Of a DNA stretch of 64,000 nt, positions 1 through 16,727 are shown in pieces. The stretch spans positions 62,001-126,000 of the forward strand of contig JBHOQW010000235.1 of the NCBI GenBank assembly GCA_042408665.1, in the 5' to 3' direction. Origin of the DNA: CAUJGQ01 sp042408665. GTDB taxonomy: Bacteria > Chloroflexota > Dehalococcoidia > CAUJGQ01. Within the stretch, counting starts at the first letter, position 1. Every line of letters starts with the position of its first letter. Under the pieces are notes generated by a model that had not been told where the DNA came from, did not search any database, and was given only the letters and a program-made list of their open reading frames with translations. Made by a program: the position numbers and the translations under genes.

Positions 1-588
1 CGCATGCACGGCGACAAGATGAGCAAGTCGCTGGGCAACTTCATCACCATCCGCGAGGCGGTGGAGCGCTACGGGGCGGACGCCCTGCGCCTGTTCATCC
101 TCTCCGGAACCTACAGCAAGCCGCTCAACTTCACCGAGGAGGCGGTGCGCGGGCATCGAGCGGGGGCCGAGCGGCTGCGCTTCGCCGCCCGCCGGCCCGG
201 CCGGGCGACGGGCACCGTGGAGGTGGACCCGGAGCCGTTCCGGCGCGCCTTCGAGGCGGCGATGGACGACGACCTCAACACCTCCGGCGCCGTCGCCGCC
301 CTGTACGACCTGGCGGCCGCCATCAACCGCGGCCGCGACGCCGGCCACGGCATCGCGCTCGCCCAAGCCACCCTGCTGGAGCTGGCCGGCGTGCTCGGCC
401 TGCGCCTGGAAGAGACGGAAGGGGAGGTGCTGGCCGCGCGGCCGTTCATCGACCTACTGGTGGAGGTGCGGGCGGAGCTGCGCGCGGCCAAACAGTACCT
501 GCTGGCCGACCGCATCCGCGCCCGCCTGGCCGAGCTGGGCGTGACGCTGGAGGATAGCCCGTCCGGCACCAGGTGGCGTCTCGGCTGA
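1..588 (+). CDS. cysS: Cysteine-tRNA ligase, 3' part (left-arm copy, cut by window start)
   Basis: This is the C-terminal 195 residues or so of cysteinyl-tRNA synthetase, which charges tRNA-Cys with cysteine. The frame is open from base 1. The class I signature KMSKS lies right at the beginning (bases 19-33), followed by the helical anticodon-binding region. The catalytic N-terminal half is absent because the left arm stops here; the intact 454-residue gene is at 47149-48513. The ATG at base 4 is internal (residue 261 of the full protein), not a start. This is not a natural pseudogene but an edge of the duplicated block. Confidence 0.97.
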   Translation, partial: RMHGDKMSKSLGNFITIREAVERYGADALRLFILSGTYSKPLNFTEEAVRGHRAGAERLRFAARRPGRATGTVEVDPEPFRRAFEAAMDDDLNTSGAVAALYDLAAAINRGRDAGHGIALAQATLLELAGVLGLRLEETEGEVLAARPFIDLLVEVRAELRAAKQYLLADRIRARLAELGVTLEDSPSGTRWRLG

Positions 589-720
589 TGGGCCGCCGCG
601 CCCCGCCCCTGGAGGCTTGACAGGATGCGGTATGATGGCTGCAGAAGTGCGCGTGGAAAGGAGGCGGACAGCGGTTCACCCCCAGCGCGGACCCGCAGCT
701 CACCGCCGGCCACCAGGTGC

Positions 721-762
721 TTGACAGCCGCTGCCTAGCTGGATATACTCCTCTCGGCTAGG
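721..762 (+). promoter_or_regulatory. Consensus sigma-70 promoter of rpoBC, with flanking inverted repeat
   Basis: A perfect -35 TTGACA (721-726) is separated by 17 bases from a -10 TATACT (744-749). A 6-base inverted repeat, CCTAGC (734-739) and GCTAGG (757-762), brackets the -10 box and the expected start of transcription; it could be an operator or a start-site hairpin. The predicted leader before rpoB is about 110 bases. The stretch 589-720 between cysS and this promoter holds no gene I can support. Confidence 0.8.
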
Positions 763-866
763 TATGACCCTCTTTGTCCTTTTCTTCCCCGTTTCAGAGT
801 TGCACGCGGTGCCCAGGTTCGGGGCCGTTCTGTCATCTGACGCAGCCGTCTGAGGAGCGCATAGGC

Positions 867-4676
<3,810 letters not shown>

Positions 4677-4748
4677 CCCCGCCCGGCCCGCCGCCGCGGC
4701 CTGAGTGGGGCAAGACCCGGTGATTCAGCCTTAGAGGAAGGGAAACGG

Positions 4749-4802
4749 ATGGAAGGCGGCGGCCGCGCGGCCATCGGGCGCCGCCCGCCTCCGTCCCGAT
4801 GA
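4749..4802 (+). CDS. Putative 17-residue leader peptide between rpoB and rpoC
   Basis: A short frame with an ATG at 4749 has a strong Shine-Dalgarno stretch (GAGGAAGG, 4734-4741) six to seven bases upstream. It encodes a 17-residue peptide ending in Pro-Pro-Pro-Ser-Arg, with TGA at 4800-4802, 12 bases before the rpoC start. A proline triplet near the C-terminus is a known ribosome-pausing motif, so the peptide could influence entry to rpoC. It might also be a chance frame in GC-rich DNA; no homologue is recognised. Confidence 0.35.
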   Translation: MEGGGRAAIGRRPPPSR

Positions 4803-4814
4803 AGCGAGGGAACC

Positions 4815-9212
<4,398 letters not shown>

Positions 9213-9233
9213 GCCATCGGTCGGGTTGCTCCC

Positions 9234-9265
9234 ACGGGGGTAGGGCTGACGAGCCCTACCCCCGT
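9234..9265 (+). terminator. Terminator-like hairpin after rpoC
   Basis: A perfect 14-bp stem (9234-9247 with 9252-9265) closed by a GACG loop starts 21 bases after the rpoC stop. The following bases are not a clear T run, so it may be a Rho-independent terminator of the T-poor kind or a 3'-end stabiliser. Confidence 0.7.
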
Positions 9266-9381
9266 TCCCTGCCTGGCCCCTGCGCCCGGTCGCGGGCTGA
9301 GGCACGCGGGACGCGCGTGTTATCCTGCCTGAAAAGCCGGCGTGCGCCGCATGCGCCCGCGTCGGCTGGCGGAGGAACGTG

Positions 9382-10671
9382 ATGACGGCCGGTGGGACGA
9401 TGCCGGTGCCGGCACCGGCACCCGCGGTGGAAAGCGCCTACCAGACGGCGTTGGCGCAGTTCGACAAGGTCGCCGAGCGGCTGCACCTGGACCCCAACCT
9501 GCGGGAGGTGATGCGCACGCCACGGCGGGAGTTGACGGTGAACTTCCCGGTGAAGATGGACGACGGGAGCATCCGTGTGTTCACCGGCTACCGCGTGCAG
9601 CACTCCACCGCCCGCGGCCCGGCCAAGGGCGGCATCCGCTACCACCCGATGGTGACGCTCGATGAGGTCAAGGCGCTGGCCATGTGGATGACGTGGAAGT
9701 GCGCCGTGGTCAACCTGCCCTACGGCGGCGCCAAGGGCGGCGTGGCCGTGGACCCGAAGCTGCTGTCCGAGGCCGAGCTGGAGCGACTGACGCGCCGTTA
9801 CGCCTCCGAGATCCAAATCATTATCGGGCCGGAAAAAGATATCCCGGCGCCGGATATGGGCACCGATGCCCGCATCATGGCCTGGTTCATGGACACCTAC
9901 TCAATGAACCGAGGCTACGTGGTGCCGGGCGTGGTCACCGGCAAGCCGATCGCTGTGGGCGGCACGCGCGGCCGGGTCGACGCCACCGGTCGCGGCATCC
10001 TCTATATCGCGCAGGAGGCCTGCCGCGCGCGCGGGATCAGTCTAGAGGGGGCGACCGTCGCCGTCCAGGGTTTTGGCAACGTCGGCTCCAACGCGGCGCG
10101 GCTGCTGCGCAGCCAAGGCTGCCGCCTGGTGGCCGTGAGCGACGTGTCTGGCGGGGTGTACAACCCGAAGGGGCTCGAATGGCACGAGCTGCAATCTGTT
10201 AAGGAGCGGGGGCTGTCGCTCAGCCAGGCGAACGGAGATTTTGACCACATCACCAACGCCGAGTTACTGGAGCTTCCGGTCGATATTCTGGTGCCGGCCG
10301 CCCTGGAGAACCAGATCACGGCGCGCAACGCGCCGCGGGTGCGAGCCAAGATCATCATCGAAGGCGCCAACGGTCCTACCACCCCGGAGGCTGACCTCAT
10401 CCTCGAGGAGAAGGGCGTGTTCGTGGTGCCCGACATCCTAGCCAACGCCGGCGGGGTCGTCGTCTCGTACTTTGAGTGGGTGCAGGACCTGCAATCGTTC
10501 TTCTGGGAGGAAGAAGAGGTTAACCTCCGGCTGAAGCGCATCATGACCCGGAGCTTTGACGAGGTGTACACCCTCGCCACGCGTGAAGGGGTCTCGATGC
10601 GGGAGGCGGCGTACATGCTCGCCCTGCGCCGCGAGGAGGAGGCGCTGCGCTATCGCGGTATCTTCCCGTAA
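9382..10671 (+). CDS. Glu/Leu/Phe/Val-type amino-acid dehydrogenase, probably glutamate dehydrogenase (left-arm copy)
   Basis: A 429-residue NAD(P)-dependent oxidative deaminase. The substrate-binding N-terminal domain has GGIRYHP and the catalytic lysine segment PYGGAKGG, followed by PAPDMGT. The C-terminal Rossmann domain carries the dinucleotide motif GFGNVGSNAA. Length and motifs match hexameric glutamate dehydrogenases of about 420 residues; branched-chain enzymes of the family are usually shorter. It would link glutamate and 2-oxoglutarate. The ATG at 9382 sits six bases after GGAGG; a GTG at 9379 is too close to that site. It is separated from rpoC by a terminator hairpin and is probably transcribed alone. 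Confidence 0.93.
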   Translation: MTAGGTMPVPAPAPAVESAYQTALAQFDKVAERLHLDPNLREVMRTPRRELTVNFPVKMDDGSIRVFTGYRVQHSTARGPAKGGIRYHPMVTLDEVKALAMWMTWKCAVVNLPYGGAKGGVAVDPKLLSEAELERLTRRYASEIQIIIGPEKDIPAPDMGTDARIMAWFMDTYSMNRGYVVPGVVTGKPIAVGGTRGRVDATGRGILYIAQEACRARGISLEGATVAVQGFGNVGSNAARLLRSQGCRLVAVSDVSGGVYNPKGLEWHELQSVKERGLSLSQANGDFDHITNAELLELPVDILVPAALENQITARNAPRVRAKIIIEGANGPTTPEADLILEEKGVFVVPDILANAGGVVVSYFEWVQDLQSFFWEEEEVNLRLKRIMTRSFDEVYTLATREGVSMREAAYMLALRREEEALRYRGIFP

Positions 10672-10735
10672 TCGAGACCCCCCTGTCGCAGGGCGCGGCC
10701 GGGGTGCGCTCCAAAGCAGGGACAGGTGAACACGC

Positions 10736-11344
10736 GTGGTGATGATGATTGAGGAGCGGGCCGCGTCCGGCGCTGGCGATGAGCTCGCGGACGCTGAGGC
10801 GCTGGAGCGGGTCCGCGCCGGTGACCATGACGCGTTTGCCGTGCTGGTGCGCCGCTACGAAGGCGGGCTGCGCCGATACCTGCGTCGGGCGCTGGACGAC
10901 CCGGACCTGGCCGAGGACACGCTCCAGGACACCTTCCTGGAGTTGTTCCGGGCGGTACAGGCCGGAAGTGAGCTGCCGGCCCTCCAGGGATGGCTGTACC
11001 GTGCGGCCACGAACAACGCCCTGGACGCGGTACGCCGGCGCCGGTTCCGGCAACGGCTCCGCGACCTGGTGATGCGCGCTCAGCCGCTGGTGCGCGATCC
11101 GGGCGCGGAGACCGTGGAGCGCATGGCCGTCAACGCGGCCCTGCGCCGGCTGTCGCCGGCTGACCGCTTGGTGTTGCTGTTGAGCGTGCAGCAGGGCCTG
11201 GACTATCACGGCATCGCCCGGGTGCTGGAGATCGGTGAGACGGCCGCACGCCAGCGTGTGACGCGCGCCAAAGCTCGCTTCCGGAAGCACTACGAACAGG
11301 AACTCGACTATGCGCCTGCTCTCCCGCCGTCACCTAGCCGATGA
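10736..11344 (+). CDS. ECF-type RNA polymerase sigma factor (left-arm copy)
   Basis: A 202-residue sigma-70-family protein with only regions 2 and 4. Region 2 lies at about residues 30-100 (core-binding and -10 recognition, including DPDLAEDTLQDTF). Region 4 lies at about 130-190, with the helix-turn-helix around YHGIARVLEIGETAARQRV. Such factors direct polymerase to stress or envelope regulons and are held inactive by an anti-sigma factor, here the next gene, whose start overlaps this gene by 35 bases. The start is uncertain among clustered GTG and ATG codons at 10736-10747, behind AGGTG. Confidence 0.93.
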   Translation: MVMMIEERAASGAGDELADAEALERVRAGDHDAFAVLVRRYEGGLRRYLRRALDDPDLAEDTLQDTFLELFRAVQAGSELPALQGWLYRAATNNALDAVRRRRFRQRLRDLVMRAQPLVRDPGAETVERMAVNAALRRLSPADRLVLLLSVQQGLDYHGIARVLEIGETAARQRVTRAKARFRKHYEQELDYAPALPPSPSR

Positions 11345-11654
11345 ACTCATCGTGGCCCTGCTGGACGGGGAGCTCTCCCCTGAAGAACGCACGGCGGCAG
11401 AGCACCACCTCGCGGCCTGCGGGCGCTGCGCCGATCTGCTCGTCCGCCAGGAACGGGCCAACCGCGCGCTCGCCCTCGAGCTAGCGGCGGACCTGGCCAC
11501 CGGCGCGCCGGCCGAGGAGGCCGGTGTGCGCTGGCGCATTCGCCCGGCAGTCGGCGCCGCCGGCGCCGGTGTGCTGGCGGGTGCCGTCGGCGCACTGATG
11601 GTGGCCGGGCTGCTGGCCCGCCGGCACCGGCGCGCGTTGCTCGGCGCCGCCTGA
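11310..11654 (+). CDS. Zinc-binding anti-sigma factor with one membrane helix (left-arm copy)
   Basis: A 114-residue protein with the ZAS/zf-HC2 signature His-x3-Cys-x2-Cys (HLAACGRC, about residues 32-40) that clamps an ECF sigma factor. One hydrophobic segment near residues 82-105 should anchor it in the membrane, followed by a short basic tail. There is almost no domain outside the membrane, so an external signal would have to come through a partner. The 35-base overlap with the sigma gene implies translational coupling and a fixed ratio of the pair. Confidence 0.88.
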   Translation: MRLLSRRHLADELIVALLDGELSPEERTAAEHHLAACGRCADLLVRQERANRALALELAADLATGAPAEEAGVRWRIRPAVGAAGAGVLAGAVGALMVAGLLARRHRRALLGAA

Positions 11655-11753
11655 CACCCCGTCTCAAACCACGCCCACGGCGCGCGCCGGGCGATATCGC
11701 CCGCGTGGCAGGCCGTGCCTGTCCCACGCACGACGCTCCAGGGAGGTGCAGGT

Positions 11754-11963
11754 ATGGGGTCGCTGCGTTGTTTCGCCTGTGGTCAGGCGCTCGGCGCCAG
11801 TCCTGTCTGCGACACGTGGGCGTGTGACCCCTGCCCGACATGCGGGCAATGTCGTCTCGAGGGCCCGGCGCATCGCCGGCGGGTGCCTAACCGCCCCTTA
11901 TACCGAGAAACCGCCTTCGTGAACCGGCCGGACACACGGGCGCCGTGGCCTGCCCCCGTCTGA
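11754..11963 (+). CDS. Cysteine-rich miniprotein, unknown function (left-arm copy)
   Basis: A 69-residue protein not assigned to a family. Its first 35 residues hold eight cysteines, starting CFAC and ending CDPCPTCGQC, a spacing typical of small zinc ribbons; the C-terminal half is Pro/Arg-rich without cysteine. GGAGGT six bases before ATG 11754 supports translation. It lies about 100 bases after the sigma/anti-sigma pair and could belong to that regulon, but nothing in the sequence shows this. Confidence 0.6.
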   Translation: MGSLRCFACGQALGASPVCDTWACDPCPTCGQCRLEGPAHRRRVPNRPLYRETAFVNRPDTRAPWPAPV

Positions 11964-12066
11964 GCGGTCGGTCACCCCGCCCATCGCCCGCGGTGCGCCG
12001 TGAGGGCGCCGGGCCCGTGCGGTTCCGGCTACACTGGCGCTGAGATTTCCTGCCAGGAGCACGGCG

Positions 12067-13512
12067 ATGACGGCGGCGCGCGGTGAGCGGCGGGCCATCG
12101 TGATGGTGTGGGACGGCCTGCGTCCGGACTTCGTCGGCCCGGAGCTGACCCCTAATCTCTGGCGACTGGCCGCCGCGGGCGTGCGGTTCACCAACAGTCA
12201 TGCCGTCTTTCCCACGGTCACCCGCGTGAACGCCGCATCGATGGTGACAGGGTTGCTGCCCGGCCGGCACGGCATCCCCGGCAACGAGTTCTTCGCTCCG
12301 GGGGCCACGCAGAACGGCCGCCTCAACGCCGGCGACCACACCCATCTGGAGGCGTTGCGGACGGGGCGGGACGGGCGCGTGCTGTTCGCCCCCACCCTGG
12401 CCGAGCACGTGGCGCAGGCAGGCGGCCGCGCCGCCGTGGTGAGCAGTGGCAGCCCCGGCTCCGCCCTCCTCCAGCACCCCGAGGTGCGCCGCCACGGCGG
12501 CATCATGCTGCACCCGGCCAGTATCATCGGCGTTGACCTGAGCGACCTGACCGAACGGCTGGGGTCGCTGCCGCCGCGTGCCGTGCCCAACACGGCGATG
12601 AACGCTTGGTGCACGCGCGCCATCACCGACGTCCTCCTGGCCGACGACCCACCGCGTCTGATCCATTTCTGGCACTCCGACCCGGACGGTACGCAGCACG
12701 CGCGCGGCATCGGCCATCCCGACACCCTGCGCGCCATCCGTGACGCCGATCACAATCTGGGCGCAATCCTGGCCGCCCTGGAACGCCACGGTCTCGTCGG
12801 CGAAACGAACGTGATCGTGGCCTCCGACCACGGCTTCTCCACGCTCGTGCCGGGGGTGGACGTGGCCGAGGCGCTGGTGCGGGCCGGGGTGAAGGAGTCG
12901 CGCGAGAGCGACGACGTGGTCGTGTTCGGTGAGTGCATCTACGTGCGCGACCACGACCCGGACCGTGTGGCGGCCGTCGTGGCCTGCCTGCACCGCCTGC
13001 CGTCCATCGGCCCGCTCTTCACCGGTGGCGACAGGCCGCTGGTGGACGGCACGTTTGCGCTGGCGACGGTGGGCGCGGCCGGTCCCGCAGCGCCGGACGT
13101 GCTGTATTCGCGCCAGTGGGGGCACGAGCCGAACGAACACGGCTATCCGGGCACGGCCGCGGCCGTGTTCGGCGGCGGCCGGTACGTGGCCAGCCACGGG
13201 GCCATCAGCCCGTGGGACATCCGCAACACGCTCATCGTCGCCGGCCCGGACTTCAAGCAGGGGGTGGTGAGCGAGGTTCCGGCCGGCAACGTGGACATTA
13301 TGCCCACGCTGTGCCACGTGCTAGGGCTGGGCGTGCCGCCGGGGCTGGATGGGCGCGTCCTGCACGAGGCGCTGCGCGACGGTCCCCACCCGACGTGGAT
13401 GCGGGTCGAACGCACGCAGGTCGCGGTGGAGACGGACCGCCTGCGCCAGACCCTGCATTGCTCCGTGGTGGATGGCCACCGCTACGTGGACTACGGCACT
13501 ATGGAGCGGTAA
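12067..13512 (+). CDS. Alkaline-phosphatase-fold phosphodiesterase / nucleotide pyrophosphatase family (left-arm copy)
   Basis: A 481-residue metal-dependent phosphohydrolase. It opens with the first metal aspartate in MVWDGLRPD and places the probable nucleophile threonine in FPTVTRVNAASM. Later metal ligands are in ASDHGFS and in the histidine-rich HEPNEHGYPGT. This is the type I phosphodiesterase / nucleotide pyrophosphatase group, whose substrates are hard to predict. No signal peptide is visible, so it is probably cytoplasmic. Start ATG 12067 follows AGGAG. It converges with the iron-sulfur protein gene, with 31 bases between the stops. Confidence 0.85.
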   Translation: MTAARGERRAIVMVWDGLRPDFVGPELTPNLWRLAAAGVRFTNSHAVFPTVTRVNAASMVTGLLPGRHGIPGNEFFAPGATQNGRLNAGDHTHLEALRTGRDGRVLFAPTLAEHVAQAGGRAAVVSSGSPGSALLQHPEVRRHGGIMLHPASIIGVDLSDLTERLGSLPPRAVPNTAMNAWCTRAITDVLLADDPPRLIHFWHSDPDGTQHARGIGHPDTLRAIRDADHNLGAILAALERHGLVGETNVIVASDHGFSTLVPGVDVAEALVRAGVKESRESDDVVVFGECIYVRDHDPDRVAAVVACLHRLPSIGPLFTGGDRPLVDGTFALATVGAAGPAAPDVLYSRQWGHEPNEHGYPGTAAAVFGGGRYVASHGAISPWDIRNTLIVAGPDFKQGVVSEVPAGNVDIMPTLCHVLGLGVPPGLDGRVLHEALRDGPHPTWMRVERTQVAVETDRLRQTLHCSVVDGHRYVDYGTMER

Positions 13513-13543
13513 CGCCGGCTGGAGCGATGGGCCGAGGCCCGTC

Positions 13544-15793
13544 TCACCCCGACCGTGACTCGGGCACGGCCGAGATGGCCGGGGACGCGGGTTCCACGCG
13601 TGGCAGCCGCGCCGCCAGGACTTCGACCAGGTGCAGGGCCTGCACCGGCCGCCCCGCCGCGCGCAGGCCGCCGCGAATGTGCAGCAGGCAGCCGGGGTTG
13701 TCCGTCACCACCACCGGCGCGCCGGTGGCCTCGATGTGCTCCAGTTTGCGCGCCAGGATGCGGCGGGCGACTTGCGGGTGCTCCAAGGAGAACGTGCCGC
13801 CGAAGCCGCAGCAAACGTTCGATTCCGCCATCTCGCGCACCTCGATGCCGCACACCTCGCGCAGCAACCGGCGCGCCTCCGGCCCCAGGCCCAGGCAGTT
13901 GGCCGACTGGCAGGCGTCGTGATAGGTGACCGGGCTGAGCGTCATCTGCCCGTCGCCCTCCTCGCCGGAGGTGCGGGCGAGCGCGCCGGCCGGCAGCCGG
14001 GCCACGTCGTTCACGAATCGGGTGAAGTCGCGCACGCGGGCGGCCAGCGCCTCGGCGCGCGCCCGCCACTCCGGCTCGTCACGCAGCAGGTGCGGCGCGT
14101 CCTGGGTGAGCATCACCACGCATGAGGTGGACGTGCTGACGATCGTGGCCTCCGGCTCCGCTTCCAGGGCCGTGATCGTCTGCTTGAGCAGCCGCCCGGC
14201 GCGTGCGCGGTCGCCGGCGTTGGCGGCCACCAGCCCGCAGCAGGTCCAGCCTTGGGGGATGGAGACCGTGCAGCCCAGCGCGCGCAGCACGCGCACCGCC
14301 GCCTCCCCGGTCTCCGGCTCGAACAGGTCCGTGATGCAGGCGGGGAAGTAGGCGACGCGCATTCCGGCGGCCTGCGACCCGGCGATGCGGGGTGGCGGCG
14401 GCTCGGCCAGCACAGGGCGCCTGCGGAACGGGGTCGGGCTCAGAGCCGGCAGGCTGCGCCAGGACAGCTGGTCACCGAGCAGCGGCAGGCCGTGCAGGTG
14501 GCCGTCGCGCACAAACGGTGCCTGCGCGAGACGCCCCAGCGCCTGTGCCGCGCCGCTGCTCATCGCCGTCACCGCCGCCCTCTTCTTAAGGGACAGGCCG
14601 TGGCGGGCGGCATAGCGCTGGCGCACGTCGATGATCTGGCGGGCGATGGGGATGGCGACCGGGCAGATCTGCTCGCAGGCGTTGCAGGAGGCGCAGAGCG
14701 TGTTCGGCTCGCCGGCGGCCTCCAGCCCGTGGTGGATGGCGGTGAGCACGAGCCCGATCGGCCCGGTGTAGATATAGCCGAAGGCGTGGCCGCCCACCAC
14801 GGCGTAGGGCGGACACACGTTGGCGCAGGCGCCGCAGCGGATGCAGCGCAGGGCGTCGCGCAGGTCGGGGTCCTCGCGGGCCTGCCAGCGGCCGTTGTCC
14901 AGGAGGACGATGTGGTGCTCCAGCGGCCCGTGCACGCCCACGGCCAGGTCCATCTCGATGTCGCCGGAGCGGCTGGGGCCGGTGATCATGTTGACGTAGG
15001 TCGAAAAGCGCTGGCCGGCGGCGTTGCGGGCCAGCACGTCCAGGATCTGGGCCGCGTCGTCCAGCGTGGGCACGATCTTTTCCACCCCCATCACCGCCAC
15101 GTGCACGGGTGGCAGCGTGGTCACCAGGTCAGCGTTGCCCTCGTTGGTGACGATGACGATGGTACCGGTGTCGGCGATGCCGATGTTGGCGCCGGTGATG
15201 CCCAAGTCGGCGCGCAGGAACTTCTCGCGCAGGGTGCGCCGGGCGAAGCGCACCAGCGCCCGGGTCTCCGGCGGCAGCGGCTCACCGCCGACGGCCGAGA
15301 ACAGGTCGGCGATCTGCTCGCGCGTGAGGTGGATGGCGGGCGCGATCAGGTGCGAGGGGTGGTCGTGCGCGAGCTGGATGATCCACTCGCCCAGGTCGGT
15401 CTCCACCACCTCGATGCCCAGCCGCTCCAGGTGGGCGTTGAGCTCGATCTCCTCTGTGGCCATCGACTTGGACTTGACGGCCAGCTGCACGCCGTGCCGC
15501 TGGGCGATCTCACCGATAATGCGCCGGGCGTCGGCCGCCGTGGCCGCCAGGTGGACGTGGGTGCCCGCCCGTTCCGCCCGCTCGGTGAACCGCTCCACCA
15601 GCGCCGGCAGGTCGTCGATGGCCTTGGCCTTCATGCCCCCCAGGCGGCGTTGCACCTCGGCGAACTCCCCGGGAGCGAACAAGGCGTTGCGCCGGTCACG
15701 CAATGTGGTCAGCCCGCGCCGGAGCGCCACCGGGATGTGCTCGCTGCGCAGGCTGTGCGCCAGGCGCTTCTTGAACGGCTCGCGGCTGGACAT
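13544..15793 (-). CDS. Fused lactate-oxidation iron-sulfur protein, LutB-LutA type (left-arm copy)
   Basis: A 749-residue fusion. The N-terminal part (about 60-300) is a LUD/LldF domain. Two 4Fe-4S motifs follow near residues 315 and 366 (CIRCGACANVC and CASCNACEQIC). The C-terminal part (about 480-720) carries two CCG domains (TCCGLV and VCCGFGG) like LutA/GlpC. In Bacillus LutA, LutB and LutC are separate subunits that oxidise L-lactate; here A and B are one chain, and no lutC or lactate permease is nearby. Another heterodisulfide-reductase-like redox role is possible. It is divergent from the response regulator. Confidence 0.88.
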   Translation of the reverse strand: MSSREPFKKRLAHSLRSEHIPVALRRGLTTLRDRRNALFAPGEFAEVQRRLGGMKAKAIDDLPALVERFTERAERAGTHVHLAATAADARRIIGEIAQRHGVQLAVKSKSMATEEIELNAHLERLGIEVVETDLGEWIIQLAHDHPSHLIAPAIHLTREQIADLFSAVGGEPLPPETRALVRFARRTLREKFLRADLGITGANIGIADTGTIVIVTNEGNADLVTTLPPVHVAVMGVEKIVPTLDDAAQILDVLARNAAGQRFSTYVNMITGPSRSGDIEMDLAVGVHGPLEHHIVLLDNGRWQAREDPDLRDALRCIRCGACANVCPPYAVVGGHAFGYIYTGPIGLVLTAIHHGLEAAGEPNTLCASCNACEQICPVAIPIARQIIDVRQRYAARHGLSLKKRAAVTAMSSGAAQALGRLAQAPFVRDGHLHGLPLLGDQLSWRSLPALSPTPFRRRPVLAEPPPPRIAGSQAAGMRVAYFPACITDLFEPETGEAAVRVLRALGCTVSIPQGWTCCGLVAANAGDRARAGRLLKQTITALEAEPEATIVSTSTSCVVMLTQDAPHLLRDEPEWRARAEALAARVRDFTRFVNDVARLPAGALARTSGEEGDGQMTLSPVTYHDACQSANCLGLGPEARRLLREVCGIEVREMAESNVCCGFGGTFSLEHPQVARRILARKLEHIEATGAPVVVTDNPGCLLHIRGGLRAAGRPVQALHLVEVLAARLPRVEPASPAISAVPESRSG

Positions 15794-15839
15794 ATGAGAA
15801 CCTCACGCGACAGGGCTGTGCACGGTGATGGTGGGCACC

Positions 15840-15869
15840 ATCATACATGGGCGGCGCCGCTGGTGTCCG
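15840..15869 (-). promoter_or_regulatory. Putative promoter of the lutBA-type gene
   Basis: Read on the minus strand, CGGACA (15864-15869) and TATGAT (15840-15845) are 18 bases apart, about 45 bases before the start codon. The -10 box is good and the -35 fits four of six positions. The region is shared with the divergent response-regulator gene, which has its own TATACT at 15892-15897. Confidence 0.45.
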
Positions 15870-15935
15870 GGAGCGGTGTCGGGCGGAACAGTATACTTGA
15901 GGAGGGCTTGTGGCGGTGGTGAGGGCAACCTGAGG

Positions 15936-16652
15936 ATGGGGCCGGCCACGGTGCCCATGCGAGCGACGCACGTCCTTGTCGTTGAAGATGACCCGGCGAT
16001 GCAGCGCCTGCTGCGACGGACCCTGGAGCTGGCCGGCTATACGGTGACCGTCGCCGATGAGGGGTCCGCGGCGCTGGCGCTGGTTGATGCGGTGCGGCCG
16101 GACCTGGTGCTGCTGGACGTCGTGCTGCCGGGCATGGACGGGGTGGAGGTGTGTCGCCGGCTGCGCGCCCGCTCGCAGGTGCCGATCCTGATCATCAGCG
16201 CCATGGATCGCGAGGGCGACAAGGTCCGCGGCCTGGAAGCGGGCGCGGACGACTACATTACCAAGCCGTTCGCGGCCGGCGAGGTGATCGCGCGGGTGCG
16301 GGCGGTGTTGCGCCGCGCCGCCTGGAGCGGCGGCATGCCGCCGGGCGGCGTGCTGCGCGTCAAAGACTTGGAGATCGACCTCGAGCGGCATAGGGTGCAC
16401 CGGGATGGCGTCCCGATCAGCCTCACGCCACTGGAGTTCCGGTTGCTGACGTATCTGGCCAGCCGTTCCGGCCGCGTGCTCACCCATACCATGATCTTGC
16501 AGGCGGTGTGGGGGAACGAGTACGCCGACGAGGTGCATATGCTCCGGGTCAATATCTCCCGCCTGCGCCAGAAAATCGAGCGGGACCCCGCGAAGCCGGC
16601 GATCATCCTGACCGTTCCCGGTGTCGGCTACACCGTGCCGGCGGACGCCTGA
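15936..16652 (+). CDS. OmpR/PhoB-family response regulator, orphan (left-arm copy)
   Basis: A 238-residue two-domain regulator. The receiver has the acidic pair in VVEDDPAM, the phospho-acceptor aspartate in LLDVVLPGMDG and the conserved lysine in YITKPF. The C-terminal winged helix (about 140-235) ends with the typical RQKI ... GVGYTV. It should bind DNA as a phosphorylated dimer. No histidine kinase is found beside it, so its sensor is elsewhere. ATG 15936 lies ten bases after GAGGG; an ATG at 15957 lacks a ribosome site but would begin right at the receiver. Confidence 0.93.
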   Translation: MGPATVPMRATHVLVVEDDPAMQRLLRRTLELAGYTVTVADEGSAALALVDAVRPDLVLLDVVLPGMDGVEVCRRLRARSQVPILIISAMDREGDKVRGLEAGADDYITKPFAAGEVIARVRAVLRRAAWSGGMPPGGVLRVKDLEIDLERHRVHRDGVPISLTPLEFRLLTYLASRSGRVLTHTMILQAVWGNEYADEVHMLRVNISRLRQKIERDPAKPAIILTVPGVGYTVPADA

Positions 16653-16727
16653 TGGCCCCTGGCGCGCATGATGGCGGGCCCCATCCGTCGGACGGGCGAT
16701 CGCGCGCTATCACGAGGTGGGAGGACG

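Noticed and set aside
617..636. TTGACA followed by TATGAT upstream of rpoB as a second promoter
   Set aside because: The two boxes are only eight bases apart, far too close for sigma-70. The pair at 721-749 has the correct 17-base spacing.
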